A DNA stretch of 64,000 bases, from contig CALSRO010000002.1 of NCBI GenBank assembly GCA_943788775.1, positions 248,001 to 312,000 on the forward strand, in the 5' to 3' direction. Source of the DNA: an uncultured Flavobacteriales bacterium (GTDB lineage: Bacteria > Bacteroidota > Bacteroidia > Flavobacteriales_G > Salibacteraceae). How positions within the stretch are numbered: position 1 is the stretch's first letter; each line of letters begins with the position of its first letter. This document shows, in pieces, positions 9,274 through 18,151 of this stretch. The notes under the pieces were generated by a model that did not search any database, was not told the origin of the DNA, and was given only the letters and a program-made list of their open reading frames with translations. The position numbers and the translations under genes are program-made.

Positions 9274-10567
9274 GCAAAGCATATTTCAAGATATCGACTG
9301 GATAATGGTCGCCATATATCTCGTGCTCGTTGCTTTCGGTTGGATTAGCATCTATGCTGCGACTTTTGACGAACAACATCGCGACATTCTAGACATGACC
9401 CAAAATCACGGCAAACAAATGCTTTGGATTGTATTAGCGATTGTAATCGCCACCGCCATTCTGCTCTTGGATCACCAATTCTTCGAAACATTCGCATATG
9501 CTATATATGGAATCTCCTTATTCCTGCTGTTGGCCGTGCTCTTTGTTGGGTCGGAAATTAAGGGTGCTCAAAGTTGGTTTGTTTTAGGACCTATCAGTTT
9601 TCAGCCGTCAGAATTGGCGAAGTATGGAACTGCATTAGCGCTGGCTAAATACCTTAAAGTTCATGGGAGTAAATTCAAAGAAATGCGGATTAAGCTCATA
9701 TCGCTATGTATCATTTTCCTGCCTGCAATATTAATTATGCTTCAACCTGATGTTGGTTCAATGCTAGTCTTTGCTGTTTTATTAGTTGTACTTTATAGAC
9801 AAGGACTCAGTGGATGGATATTTATTCTTGGATTTGCAGCTATTTTCCTCTTTGTCATAGCGCTATTTATGAAGCAGTTTTCTTGGGAGATTTCATCTGA
9901 AACATCTATTGCCGGAAGTTGGCTGTTTCTTTCATTACTTGCCTCATTGTGCGGAGTGATTTTCTATTTTCTCAGGAAATCGAAGGGAAGCTTGCTCATC
10001 ATTCTCGGAAGCTATTTGGCTTCTTTAGGCTATTATTTGTCCGTAGATTTTGTCTTTGATCATGTATTAAAACCTCACCACCAAAACAGAATAAACGAGC
10101 TTTTAGGTATTGTTTCGGATCCATTAGGAGCTGGGTATAATGTGCATCAGTCCAAAATTGCAATTGGATCTGGAGGTTTCTTTGGTAAGGGTTTTCTTCA
10201 AGGAACACAGACTAGATTTCATTTTGTGCCAGAGCAGAGCACGGATTTTATTTTCTGCACGGTGGGCGAAGAGTGGGGATTTCTCGGAAGTGTGGTATTA
10301 GTATCCCTTTTTGTCTTTCTTATGGCAAGAATCATTTGGATGGCTGAAAAACAACGAAGTGAATTCACAAGAATTTACGGGTATTGCCTCGCTTCTATCT
10401 TATTCATTCATTTCACCATTAATATTGGTATGGCTATAGGACTTGCACCTGTAATCGGTATACCACTACCATTCTTTAGTTACGGTGGATCCTCATTGTG
10501 GTCCTTTACAGTGCTACTTTTTACGTTTATAAAGTTGGACTCCGAGCGAAAATTTGTCTTGCGATAG
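9263..10567 (+). CDS. rodA: peptidoglycan polymerase RodA (SEDS family)
   Basis: RodA is the multi-pass glycosyltransferase that polymerises lipid II for rod elongation. The 434-residue product has about ten membrane segments. Conserved SEDS features are GAQSWFVLGPISFQPSELAK (residues 95-114), LQPDVGSMLVF with the functional Asp, the extracellular-loop part HHQNRINELL, and EQSTDFIFCTVGEEWGF. The C-terminal signature GLAPVIGIPLPFFSYGGSS closes the family pattern. It is somewhat longer than the 370-420 residues usual for RodA, because extra sequence and hydrophobic segments lie in the middle (about residues 215-265), as in other Bacteroidota. It is the last gene of the mre operon. Confidence 0.95.
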   Translation: MRTKQSIFQDIDWIMVAIYLVLVAFGWISIYAATFDEQHRDILDMTQNHGKQMLWIVLAIVIATAILLLDHQFFETFAYAIYGISLFLLLAVLFVGSEIKGAQSWFVLGPISFQPSELAKYGTALALAKYLKVHGSKFKEMRIKLISLCIIFLPAILIMLQPDVGSMLVFAVLLVVLYRQGLSGWIFILGFAAIFLFVIALFMKQFSWEISSETSIAGSWLFLSLLASLCGVIFYFLRKSKGSLLIILGSYLASLGYYLSVDFVFDHVLKPHHQNRINELLGIVSDPLGAGYNVHQSKIAIGSGGFFGKGFLQGTQTRFHFVPEQSTDFIFCTVGEEWGFLGSVVLVSLFVFLMARIIWMAEKQRSEFTRIYGYCLASILFIHFTINIGMAIGLAPVIGIPLPFFSYGGSSLWSFTVLLFTFIKLDSERKFVLR

Positions 10568-10596
10568 TGTCGAATACTAATCCTTTTTTTGAAGAT

Positions 10597-11949
10597 CTAT
10601 TCAACCTTGTTGACCTCACTTAGTGGCCAAGGTAGGTCCTTCACAAGCCTATTAGAATCTAGTTCTTTCGATTGTGATTTAAATTCTTCATACATCTCAA
10701 GATAAACATGGAATGATCCTTCAAATAAATTTAGGTGATCCCCTTCACCATTATCATTGATCATAGCAAATACCTCTGAAATCTTTAATAGGGATATGTT
10801 TCGACTTGGCAAATAACCATTTAGTTGATTTCCAGGTAATTCAACCTCAGTTAGCAAATTAACCTCTTTCAACAAGTCCAATACTTTGGCCGTTATCCCA
10901 AATGGAAGGTTTAAATCATTTGCAATCATCTGCGAAGACTCTGGCTCTCTTCCAGACTCAAAATTGTCGGACAATCGTTTGCAAATCATCATTGATATAA
11001 TGTGAAATTGAGATGTGGTCAATTTCTCTGCGGCAATCTCATTCTTTATTTCGCCTACATATTGGTTGGCATAGGCGATTTCCGCACCGATCAGAGTAAT
11101 CAACCAGCTTATATTAACCCAAATCAAGAACAACGGTAAGGCAGCAAAACTTCCATAAATGGCATTGTATTTACTCACTCCAACTTGAAAATGGATATAA
11201 CCCCACTCTACCAACTGAAAGGCTGTACCTGCAATAATACCGGCAATTAGTGCCGAGCCAAAGTTGACTTTTGTATTTGGCATTGCCATGTAGACAAATG
11301 TGAATAGCAACCAAATCAGCGCATAGGGGATCAATCGAATAAAAAAGTAAATAACTGGCCCAATCGCCTTTAATAAATCAACCGTTGATACAAGGCTTTC
11401 AATCTCTGATGTGATCAAAACGGTTATACTGCTTGATACAATAATCATGATTGGGGCAATCAGCATTATTGACAGATACTCAGTAAATTTTCTGATCCAT
11501 GAGCGACTTTTAGCAACCTGCCAAATGGCATTAAACGACATCTCGATGCTAATCAATAGGCGCATCACACTCCAAAAAAGCAACACGACCCCCACCCCCG
11601 CGAGCACACCGCCCTGTGTGTTCTCTAAAGTTCTTGTGGCAAACACCATTAATTGATCAACAATATCCTCATGCCCTTTAAGTAGACCTGTCAATTCAGC
11701 TTCTAATCGTTCCTCGAAACCAAATCCTTTCGCAACGGCAAACGCCATTGCGATTAATGGCACAACAGATAACAAGGTATAGTAAGTAAGACCAGCTGCT
11801 TGGACTTGCAGCTTATCCTTCGTAAAGTTTTGGGATACAATAATTACTATCCGCAGTTGCTTAAACAAGAATGCCATCAATGGTCTTCGGTCCTCAAGAC
11901 GAACTTCCCATATTTTGTGTTTGATGAATGTGGATATCTGATTCTTCAC
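10597..11949 (-). CDS. YihY/BrkB-family inner-membrane protein
   Basis: The 450-residue protein belongs to the YihY/virulence-factor BrkB family, once thought to be RNase BN, whose function is unsettled. It has the family's six membrane segments in the first 300 residues and the typical pattern AAGLTYYTLLSVVPLIAMAFA (about residues 51-71). It also has YGSFAALPLFLIWVNISWLI and IGAEIAYANQY. The last 130 residues are soluble and contain a winged-helix-like stretch (MIANDLNLPFGITAKVLDLL). The start is GTG at 11949, placed 4 nt after a perfect -7 box on this strand. The gene is convergent with rodA and divergent from the GH3 gene. Confidence 0.87.
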   Translation of the reverse strand: MKNQISTFIKHKIWEVRLEDRRPLMAFLFKQLRIVIIVSQNFTKDKLQVQAAGLTYYTLLSVVPLIAMAFAVAKGFGFEERLEAELTGLLKGHEDIVDQLMVFATRTLENTQGGVLAGVGVVLLFWSVMRLLISIEMSFNAIWQVAKSRSWIRKFTEYLSIMLIAPIMIIVSSSITVLITSEIESLVSTVDLLKAIGPVIYFFIRLIPYALIWLLFTFVYMAMPNTKVNFGSALIAGIIAGTAFQLVEWGYIHFQVGVSKYNAIYGSFAALPLFLIWVNISWLITLIGAEIAYANQYVGEIKNEIAAEKLTTSQFHIISMMICKRLSDNFESGREPESSQMIANDLNLPFGITAKVLDLLKEVNLLTEVELPGNQLNGYLPSRNISLLKISEVFAMINDNGEGDHLNLFEGSFHVYLEMYEEFKSQSKELDSNRLVKDLPWPLSEVNKVE

Positions 11950-11953
11950 TTTG

Positions 11954-11961
11954 CAAACCTA
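11954..11961 (-). promoter_or_regulatory. -7 box TAGGTTTG for the YihY/BrkB gene
   Basis: A perfect TAnnTTTG match on the minus strand ends 4 nt before the GTG start at 11949, the same geometry as trhO. It predicts a leaderless mRNA. Confidence 0.55.
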
Positions 11962-12079
11962 ATTGAAAAAAAGTCGCGCTATCTTTCAGCTACAAGGTGT
12001 TTTTTTCGAGCTTTTCTTCATCTACAAATCAACGTTCACAAATAGTGGCACAGTATTTATTCAATCAAGCACAACAACC

Positions 12080-12087
12080 TAAGTTTG
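12080..12087 (+). promoter_or_regulatory. -7 box TAAGTTTG for the GH3 gene
   Basis: A perfect TAnnTTTG match ends 5 nt before ATG 12093. It supports that ATG over in-frame codons further upstream and predicts a near-leaderless mRNA. Confidence 0.55.
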
Positions 12088-12092
12088 AATTT

Positions 12093-13184
12093 ATGAGAGC
12101 ACTTATCATTGGCCTTGTAGCCATCCTTATCAGTCAACACATTTTGGCACAGGAAACGACAGATTTTTCATTACAGGATTTTTATACTACCAATGAAGAA
12201 TTAAACCTTAAAACCCAAGCGGTTTACGCGCAACTATCAGAAGAAGAGAGGGTTGCGCAAATGATAATTGCCTCACTAGGAAAGCTAGGCAAACCATACG
12301 AAACGATTAAACCTCTCATTGAAAAAAAGAAAATCGGAGGAGTAATCTTTCTCAGTGGCGATCCAAGTGATTTTAAAAATCAGATTGGAGAGATCAATGC
12401 TTTGCATAAAAAATGGCCAATGCTCATGAGTATGGATGCAGAACCGAGCCTTTTAAATCGAAGAATGCCTGGCACTCCTGATATGAAACCTACAGCTGAA
12501 TTAAAAACTTCAACTGAAATATCATGGGCTGTTGATGTCATTGATAGTATTCTACTCGATGTTGGGTTCCAACAAAACTTCGCGCCAGTAGTAGATCTAT
12601 CTGCATCTAATGAGGCTATCGGCAATAGAACCTTTGGAATATCGAGAGCGGAGGTCGAGCCGAAAGCAATTCAGTTCATTCGAGAAACACAGCAAGATCA
12701 AATTGTCGCTACTGCCAAGCACTTTCCTGGTCATGGTAGGGTAGCTGGAGACACACATAAGAAGCTCGTTTATATCGATGGAGAATTGACTGAACTAGAG
12801 TTATATCCACCCATGATTGATGCTGAAGTACTAAGCATTATGGTAGGTCACATTGCAGTGGAAAACAACGAAAAATATAGTACTGATGGCATGCCCTCGA
12901 CATTAAGTCCAGTGATCGTTAATGGGCTTTTACGAAATGAACTTGGATTTCAAGGTATTATTATCACTGATGCAATGAATATGGGCGCTGTCGCTGCCAT
13001 CCCAGAGTCATCGCTATTGGCAGCAAAAGCTGGTTGTGATATGATTTTGATGCCCCCAGATGAAGTTGGCACCTTGAACAGCATTTTAAAAGAGATGCAG
13101 GCCAATCCAGAATTTGCAATGCAAATTGAAAACTCGGTCAAACGAATTATTCGATTAAAGCTTTGCCTTGGAATGAGTTTCTAA
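12093..13184 (+). CDS. glycoside hydrolase family 3, beta-N-acetylhexosaminidase-like
   Basis: GH3 enzymes of the NagZ type remove terminal N-acetylglucosamine, often in cell-wall recycling. The product (about 363 residues) has a signal peptide ending ILAQ, so it acts in the periplasm or outside. Motifs in order: GGVIFLSGDPSDF, substrate-loop KHFPGHG followed by the conserved Asp-Thr-His (VAGDTHKKL), and the nucleophile region GIIITDAMNMGAV, with Asp as likely nucleophile. It is a single-domain form. Many Bacteroidota homologues carry an additional C-terminal beta-lactamase-like domain that is absent here. The ATG at 12093 was preferred because the signal peptide starts there and a -7 box ends 5 nt before it. 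It overlaps the convergent lipoprotein gene by 4 bp. Confidence 0.88.
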   Translation: MRALIIGLVAILISQHILAQETTDFSLQDFYTTNEELNLKTQAVYAQLSEEERVAQMIIASLGKLGKPYETIKPLIEKKKIGGVIFLSGDPSDFKNQIGEINALHKKWPMLMSMDAEPSLLNRRMPGTPDMKPTAELKTSTEISWAVDVIDSILLDVGFQQNFAPVVDLSASNEAIGNRTFGISRAEVEPKAIQFIRETQQDQIVATAKHFPGHGRVAGDTHKKLVYIDGELTELELYPPMIDAEVLSIMVGHIAVENNEKYSTDGMPSTLSPVIVNGLLRNELGFQGIIITDAMNMGAVAAIPESSLLAAKAGCDMILMPPDEVGTLNSILKEMQANPEFAMQIENSVKRIIRLKLCLGMSF

Positions 13185-13657
13185 TTGGTAAGGTCAGACA
13201 TTTTTAAATCTGTCTCTAACTCAACTGGAATTGTGCGAGTAATAAAAAGCCCTTTGGCCTTTATGTTTCCTTTAAGCACAAGCTTCGGATCCTTGCCAAA
13301 AAGCATCCCTACAACAGCCGATATCCCTCCTGACAACGCATCGGACGCATCACCACTTAATTCAATAGGATATGCCTTTTCCTCATTGGCATCAATCTTA
13401 AAGGAATGCTTCAGATTTGCTGTCCCAACCTGTGTCTTCCCCGCAAAAATGACAAAATCGGCATCTTTTACAGTGACCCCAAAGCTATTGGGGTTGTTGA
13501 GTAAAACTGTGATCTTTCCGTCAATTTTACCCTTATCAAAGGATGATATATCTACATCTTGGACTTCCCTAAGTTCAATGTCCTTAATTTCACAACCCGA
13601 GATTAGAATGGATAAACCTATTGCCATAAAAAGCGTCCTGTACGAGAAGTGAAGCAT
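13181..13657 (-). CDS. LEA14/WHy-like lipoprotein
   Basis: The 158-residue protein has a lipoprotein signal peptide (lipobox ILISGC, Cys at about residue 22), so it should be anchored in the outer membrane or periplasm. The rest is one beta-sandwich of the LEA-type-2 / WHy kind: VLLNNPNSFGVTVKDADFVI, PIELSGDASDAL, VLKGNIKAKGLFITRTIPVE. The Asn-Pro in 'LLNNPN' is typical of this domain. The function is unknown, and related domains occur in stress proteins. An ATG at 13627 is possible, but it would remove the only Arg of the signal peptide. If 13657 is right, its start overlaps the divergent GTG start at 13649 by 9 bp. Confidence 0.78.
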   Translation of the reverse strand: MLHFSYRTLFMAIGLSILISGCEIKDIELREVQDVDISSFDKGKIDGKITVLLNNPNSFGVTVKDADFVIFAGKTQVGTANLKHSFKIDANEEKAYPIELSGDASDALSGGISAVVGMLFGKDPKLVLKGNIKAKGLFITRTIPVELETDLKMSDLTN

Positions 13658-16612
13658 AACCCAAATAATTTATTGGCAAAGAAAGTATGGAATGTCGCAT
13701 TGTTAGCGACAATTGCGATTTTTTGGCAGAATCCAGCGTTTACTCAGGCATACCGAGCATACAATTGGGCCTTCCCCTTTCACAATGGCCTTGATTTCTC
13801 AACCGGCAATGCAATAAATGACACTTCTGCTTGTCCGACAAACGCCAATGGTGGATTAACTCAAGGTACAAGCGCTATATCTGACCTCCAGGGAAATTTA
13901 CTTATCTATAGCAATGGGGACTCCGCTTGGAACGGACAACATGAGGTGATTCAGGGCGGAGCTGGCTTGAATGGTAGTGAAGAAGCAACCCAAAGCTCAA
14001 TGATTGTTCCTTTTCCAAGCAATGCAGATAGGTACTATCTATTCACTCTTGATGATAACGGAACAGGAAATGGACTTACATCATACCTGATAGATATGTC
14101 TTTAAACAGTGGCGCGGGAATGGTGTTTACAGGCACTCAACTAGCTACTCAAATGACGGAGAAAATCTGTGCAGTCAAACACGCAAATGACTACGAATAC
14201 TGGGTGATAACTCATAAATTCGAGAGTGATTCCTTTCTGGTTTTTCACGTTGATTCATTCGGTCTAAACCCCAATCCAATTGTAAGTAGCCTCGGACAAG
14301 TTCACTCTGGTAACTCAAATGCCCCGATGGGACAAATGAAAGTTTCGCCCGATGGGACAAAAATCGCCATAGCAGGATTTCAAGGAGGTCATATAGAACT
14401 ATTCAGTTTTGACAATACAACGGGAGTAGTATCTGCCCCGCTTATGCTTGAAAGCTATTTACAAAACTTTCCTTTTGGTGTTGAATTCAGCCAAGACAGT
14501 CGCAAATTATACTACGCCCAACGATTCTCTGCTTTTCCATCCGCAAGGCTTTATCAATATGATTTAGACCATTTGGACACCAATTGTCTATTAGCATCTA
14601 AATTCGAATTAGCTGCACTAAATGAAGGTGCGGTACCTTCCAATATGCAATTAGGCACGAATGGTAAAATTTACTTGACTTTAAACTTCGCATACTTCTA
14701 TGATACCCTTTCAGTTATAAACCACCCTAATCTTTATGGCAATGATGCTGACTATCAAGAGCATGGATTAAAAGTTGATTCAACCATAGCTGAAGGTCTT
14801 CCCAATTTTGTGAGCACCTTTTTATCTGATGGTATCCATGTGGTTTTTGGAACAACCTGTGAAGGGTCTCCAACATTGGTTTTTCCTGAAGACACAATCG
14901 GGCTTGACTCAGTAAGGTGGGATTTTGGTGAATCGGGCGCAACAAGTACAAGCCTTGAGGCACAGTATATCTACGATGACAATGACACCTTCCTCATAAC
15001 GCTATTCGCATATCGAGGAAACGCGATCGATACGTTTTATAGAAACGTAGTGATTTGGGATGTAGAAGCAAATATTCTTGGTAATGACACCTCCATTTGC
15101 GGCAGCGGAAACGCACTTGTGTTGGACGGATCATGGTACAATGCCTGTTTGGAGTGGTCAACTGGCGCCACTACAGACACAATAAGCGTAAACCTAGAAG
15201 GGTGGTATTGGGTAGATGTAAAATACCAAAGTTGCTATTTCCGTGATTCCATTTTTGTGGAAGCGGTCACAGGTCCCCCGCAGTTCTCGCTTGGCAACGA
15301 CACCTCGGTTTGCAATGTATTTGATTTTGAAATTGACCCTAACCTTCCTAACGTATATTACGTTTGGCAAGATGGTTCGAACGACACCACATTTACTGTC
15401 AATGCAACAGGGGTATATTCCTTGACTGCCACAAACTCTTGTGGGTCGACATCTGACACACTTATTGTCACAGTTAACACAACCGCCCAACCAGTTCTCA
15501 ATTTCCCCGATGACACCATAGTTTGTGACACCGCTATTTTCAATTTAGATGTCACTTTTGACGATGCCGAATACCTGTGGTCAGATGGTAGCACAAACTC
15601 CAGTCTTTTCATTGATTCGGCAGCCACCTACTGGGTTCAGGTGTCAAATATTTGTGATACTGTCTCGGACACAATTTCAGTGAAATTTGACCCCTTCTTA
15701 ACTAGCGATTTGGAGACTTCTCGATTGTTATGTTCAGATATTGACTCTATAACCCTAATCGCGACTAAGAACAATGATTCTGTGAATTGGTCAACTGGAA
15801 GCTATTCGGATCAAATTATGGTTTCAAGTGAAGGCAGTTATTGGTATTCGATTTCGAACTCCTGCGGTTTATTTAGTGATACAACCAACATTGTTCTTTG
15901 GGACACAAGCTTCAACATTGACCTTGGTCCAGACACAACTCTTTGTGACCCAAAGGCATTTGTCTCCCTATCAGTTGGAACGGAAGGATTTCCTTTTCAG
16001 ATAAACTGGTCGGATGGCACCAGCGATACATCTTTTGCTGCCAGAATTGGTGCTCACTCAGTTACAATGAACAATGAATGCGGCACGATTTACGATGAAA
16101 TTCGAATCTTAGATCCTGCACCCGTGGTTATTGAGCCTTTAAACAATTATACCATTTGCGAAGGTGGCTCAAAAACCATCCAGGTCTTGGGTGAGTCTTT
16201 GACATCTGTGAGTTGGTCAAACGGTCAAAATGGAGAATCGATTGTAGTATCCGAGCCATCTACAATTGTTGCAACAATAATCGACTCGAACGGCTGCGTA
16301 CAAATCGACAGTGTTTCATTTGACAATAACTGTCCTTTGATTGTTTTTAGTGGAAATGTTTTCAGTCCTGATGGCGATGGTATTAATGATGAATACTGTG
16401 CAATCGGACAAAACTCTTCCAAACTAGAGCTTGAGATTTTTAACCGATGGGGCATGCTAATTCTCAAGGAAAGTGGGCAAAACAAGGTCTGTTGGGATGG
16501 CAACATTACCAGCAATCAAGCACCCACAGGAGTGTATTTCTACTTGCTAGAAGCAAAAGGATTAGAGGGCCAAACCCAAACTTTTAGGGGCAGCTTTACC
16601 TTACTTCGCTGA
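13649..16612 (+). CDS. large secreted T9SS-type protein with gliding-motility C-terminal domain
   Basis: The 987-residue protein has a signal peptide (NVALLATIAIFWQNPAFTQA). A beta-propeller-like region follows to about residue 400 (DLQGNLLIYSNGDSAWNG, MGQMKVSPDGTKIAIAGF). A PKD-like domain follows (DSVRWDFGESGATSTS). After it come about seven repeats of 75-90 residues with the pattern LG-N/P-DT-x-C ... W-S-x-G ... YWV. The C-terminus is a gliding-motility-type (CHU_C) sorting domain: NVFSPDGDGINDEYC ... NRWGMLILKE ... PTGVYFYLLEA. Such domains direct export by T9SS and surface attachment. The start is GTG, and a TTG at 13673 would still leave a signal peptide. The end overlaps the convergent M20 gene by 12 bp. 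Confidence 0.88.
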   Translation: MKHNPNNLLAKKVWNVALLATIAIFWQNPAFTQAYRAYNWAFPFHNGLDFSTGNAINDTSACPTNANGGLTQGTSAISDLQGNLLIYSNGDSAWNGQHEVIQGGAGLNGSEEATQSSMIVPFPSNADRYYLFTLDDNGTGNGLTSYLIDMSLNSGAGMVFTGTQLATQMTEKICAVKHANDYEYWVITHKFESDSFLVFHVDSFGLNPNPIVSSLGQVHSGNSNAPMGQMKVSPDGTKIAIAGFQGGHIELFSFDNTTGVVSAPLMLESYLQNFPFGVEFSQDSRKLYYAQRFSAFPSARLYQYDLDHLDTNCLLASKFELAALNEGAVPSNMQLGTNGKIYLTLNFAYFYDTLSVINHPNLYGNDADYQEHGLKVDSTIAEGLPNFVSTFLSDGIHVVFGTTCEGSPTLVFPEDTIGLDSVRWDFGESGATSTSLEAQYIYDDNDTFLITLFAYRGNAIDTFYRNVVIWDVEANILGNDTSICGSGNALVLDGSWYNACLEWSTGATTDTISVNLEGWYWVDVKYQSCYFRDSIFVEAVTGPPQFSLGNDTSVCNVFDFEIDPNLPNVYYVWQDGSNDTTFTVNATGVYSLTATNSCGSTSDTLIVTVNTTAQPVLNFPDDTIVCDTAIFNLDVTFDDAEYLWSDGSTNSSLFIDSAATYWVQVSNICDTVSDTISVKFDPFLTSDLETSRLLCSDIDSITLIATKNNDSVNWSTGSYSDQIMVSSEGSYWYSISNSCGLFSDTTNIVLWDTSFNIDLGPDTTLCDPKAFVSLSVGTEGFPFQINWSDGTSDTSFAARIGAHSVTMNNECGTIYDEIRILDPAPVVIEPLNNYTICEGGSKTIQVLGESLTSVSWSNGQNGESIVVSEPSTIVATIIDSNGCVQIDSVSFDNNCPLIVFSGNVFSPDGDGINDEYCAIGQNSSKLELEIFNRWGMLILKESGQNKVCWDGNITSNQAPTGVYFYLLEAKGLEGQTQTFRGSFTLLR

Positions 16613-17980
16613 TTCTTCTTCGAAGAATTTATGGAAATACGGTATCGTTTCAATTCCTTTTAAATAATTGAAAATACCATAATGCTCATCTGGCGAATGG
16701 ATGTCATCAGAATCCAAACCAAACCCCATTAAAATTGACTTAAGGCCAAGTTCCTTTTCAAATAGAGCAACGATCGGAATACTTCCTCCGCCTCTTTCAG
16801 GTATTGGCTTTTTGCCAAAAGTCAACTCCATTGCACGAGAAGCCGCTTTATATCCAGGATTGTCAGTGGGTATCACAACCGGCTCACCTCCGTGATGTGC
16901 TGTGACTTTCACCTTTACCGATGGTGGAGCAATTTTTTCAAAATGACTTTTAAACAAAGCAGTGATCTCATCAGGTTCTTGATGTGGTACTAATCGCATT
17001 GAGATTTTTGCGTAAGCTTTCGAAGGAAGTACTGTTTTAGCCCCTTCTCCAATATAACCTCCCCAAATGCCATTTACATCTAAAGTTGGTCGAATAGAAG
17101 TGCCTTCTCGATCAGAATATCCATTCTCTGTCCTTGTCGCCTTGACACCCACCGCGTCCAGATAGTCTTGCTTGTTGAATGGAGCTTCCGCCATAGCGGC
17201 TCTATCCTCATCACTCACGACCTCGACCTTATCGTAAAATCCTTCCACGGTAATGGCATTGTTTTCATCCTTCAAAGAAGCAATCATTTCACACAACACA
17301 TTCACAGGATTATCCACGGCTCCTCCATAAACTCCCGAGTGTAAGTCCTTTGATGGCCCAGTAACCTCTACCTCTACATAGCTTAATCCTCTGAGTCCAA
17401 CAGTGATCGATGGGGTATCATTGTCTATGATGGAGGTATCAGAAATAACTATTACATCCGCTTTCAATTTCTCCTTATTCTCCTTCACAAACAGGCCCAA
17501 ATTGGAAGATCCTACTTCCTCTTCGCCTTCAATCATGAATTTCACGTTGCATGGCAACTCTCCCAAGTTTGACAATATCTCAAACGCTTTAACATGCATA
17601 TAAAACTGCCCTTTATCATCCGCTGAACCTCTGGCGAAAATCTTTCCATCCTTAATAACCGGATCGAATGGAGGCGAACTCCATAGACTAACTGGATCAG
17701 CAGGCTGCACATCATAATGACCATAAACCAAAATTGTTGGCTTGGTTGGATCGTTTATTTTCTCTGCATACACAATAGCGTGGCCAGCGGTGGGACATAC
17801 TTCCGCGAAATCGACACCTACATCAAGTAATGATTGTTTCACATGATTTGCACACCTCTTGGTTTCAGAATCGTAAGCGCTATCAGCACTTACCGAAGGA
17901 ATTTTCAACAGCTCGACCAACTCGTTGATAAACCGTTCTTTATGATTTTCGATGTAATCTTTCACCTCCTGAATGTTCAT
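16601..17980 (-). CDS. M20-family dipeptidase
   Basis: This zinc-dependent cytosolic peptidase (dipeptidase / carnosinase-like group) has 459 residues and no signal peptide. Metal and catalytic motifs are present: YGHYDVQPADP (first metal His and catalytic Asp), ARGSADDKGQF (bridging Asp), IEGEEEVGSSNL (catalytic Glu and metal Glu). The dimerisation 'lid' domain contains DLHSGVYGGAVDNPVN and the C-terminus has ERGGGSIPIVALFE. It follows no operon: neighbours on both sides are on the other strand. A perfect -7 box on this strand lies about 40 nt upstream. Confidence 0.93.
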   Translation of the reverse strand: MNIQEVKDYIENHKERFINELVELLKIPSVSADSAYDSETKRCANHVKQSLLDVGVDFAEVCPTAGHAIVYAEKINDPTKPTILVYGHYDVQPADPVSLWSSPPFDPVIKDGKIFARGSADDKGQFYMHVKAFEILSNLGELPCNVKFMIEGEEEVGSSNLGLFVKENKEKLKADVIVISDTSIIDNDTPSITVGLRGLSYVEVEVTGPSKDLHSGVYGGAVDNPVNVLCEMIASLKDENNAITVEGFYDKVEVVSDEDRAAMAEAPFNKQDYLDAVGVKATRTENGYSDREGTSIRPTLDVNGIWGGYIGEGAKTVLPSKAYAKISMRLVPHQEPDEITALFKSHFEKIAPPSVKVKVTAHHGGEPVVIPTDNPGYKAASRAMELTFGKKPIPERGGGSIPIVALFEKELGLKSILMGFGLDSDDIHSPDEHYGIFNYLKGIETIPYFHKFFEEESAK

Positions 17981-18019
17981 AATGGCAACCTTTTAATAGA
18001 ATTTCGTTTTGTATGTGGG

Positions 18020-18027
18020 CAAATATA
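18020..18027 (-). promoter_or_regulatory. -7 box TATATTTG for the M20 dipeptidase gene
   Basis: A perfect TAnnTTTG match on the minus strand, 39 nt before ATG 17980. It would give a normal leader of about 35 nt. Confidence 0.45.
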
Positions 18028-18151
18028 GTGATGGAGATTGGCATCCTATCAACTAATAAACTCCCTTAAAATACCGACAAATCGCCTCAAAATCACTACC
18101 AAATCGAGAAAGTTTGGTTAAACTTGTAGGTTCAATCAATGGCTATACCCC

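Noticed and set aside
11997-12092. A 32-codon N-terminal extension of the GH3 protein.
   Set aside because: It contains the probable promoter box and would bury the signal peptide. ATG 12093 is better placed.
13185-13652. A 155-codon plus-strand frame opposite the LEA-like lipoprotein gene.
   Set aside because: The minus-strand frame has a lipobox and a recognisable domain. The plus-strand frame has neither.
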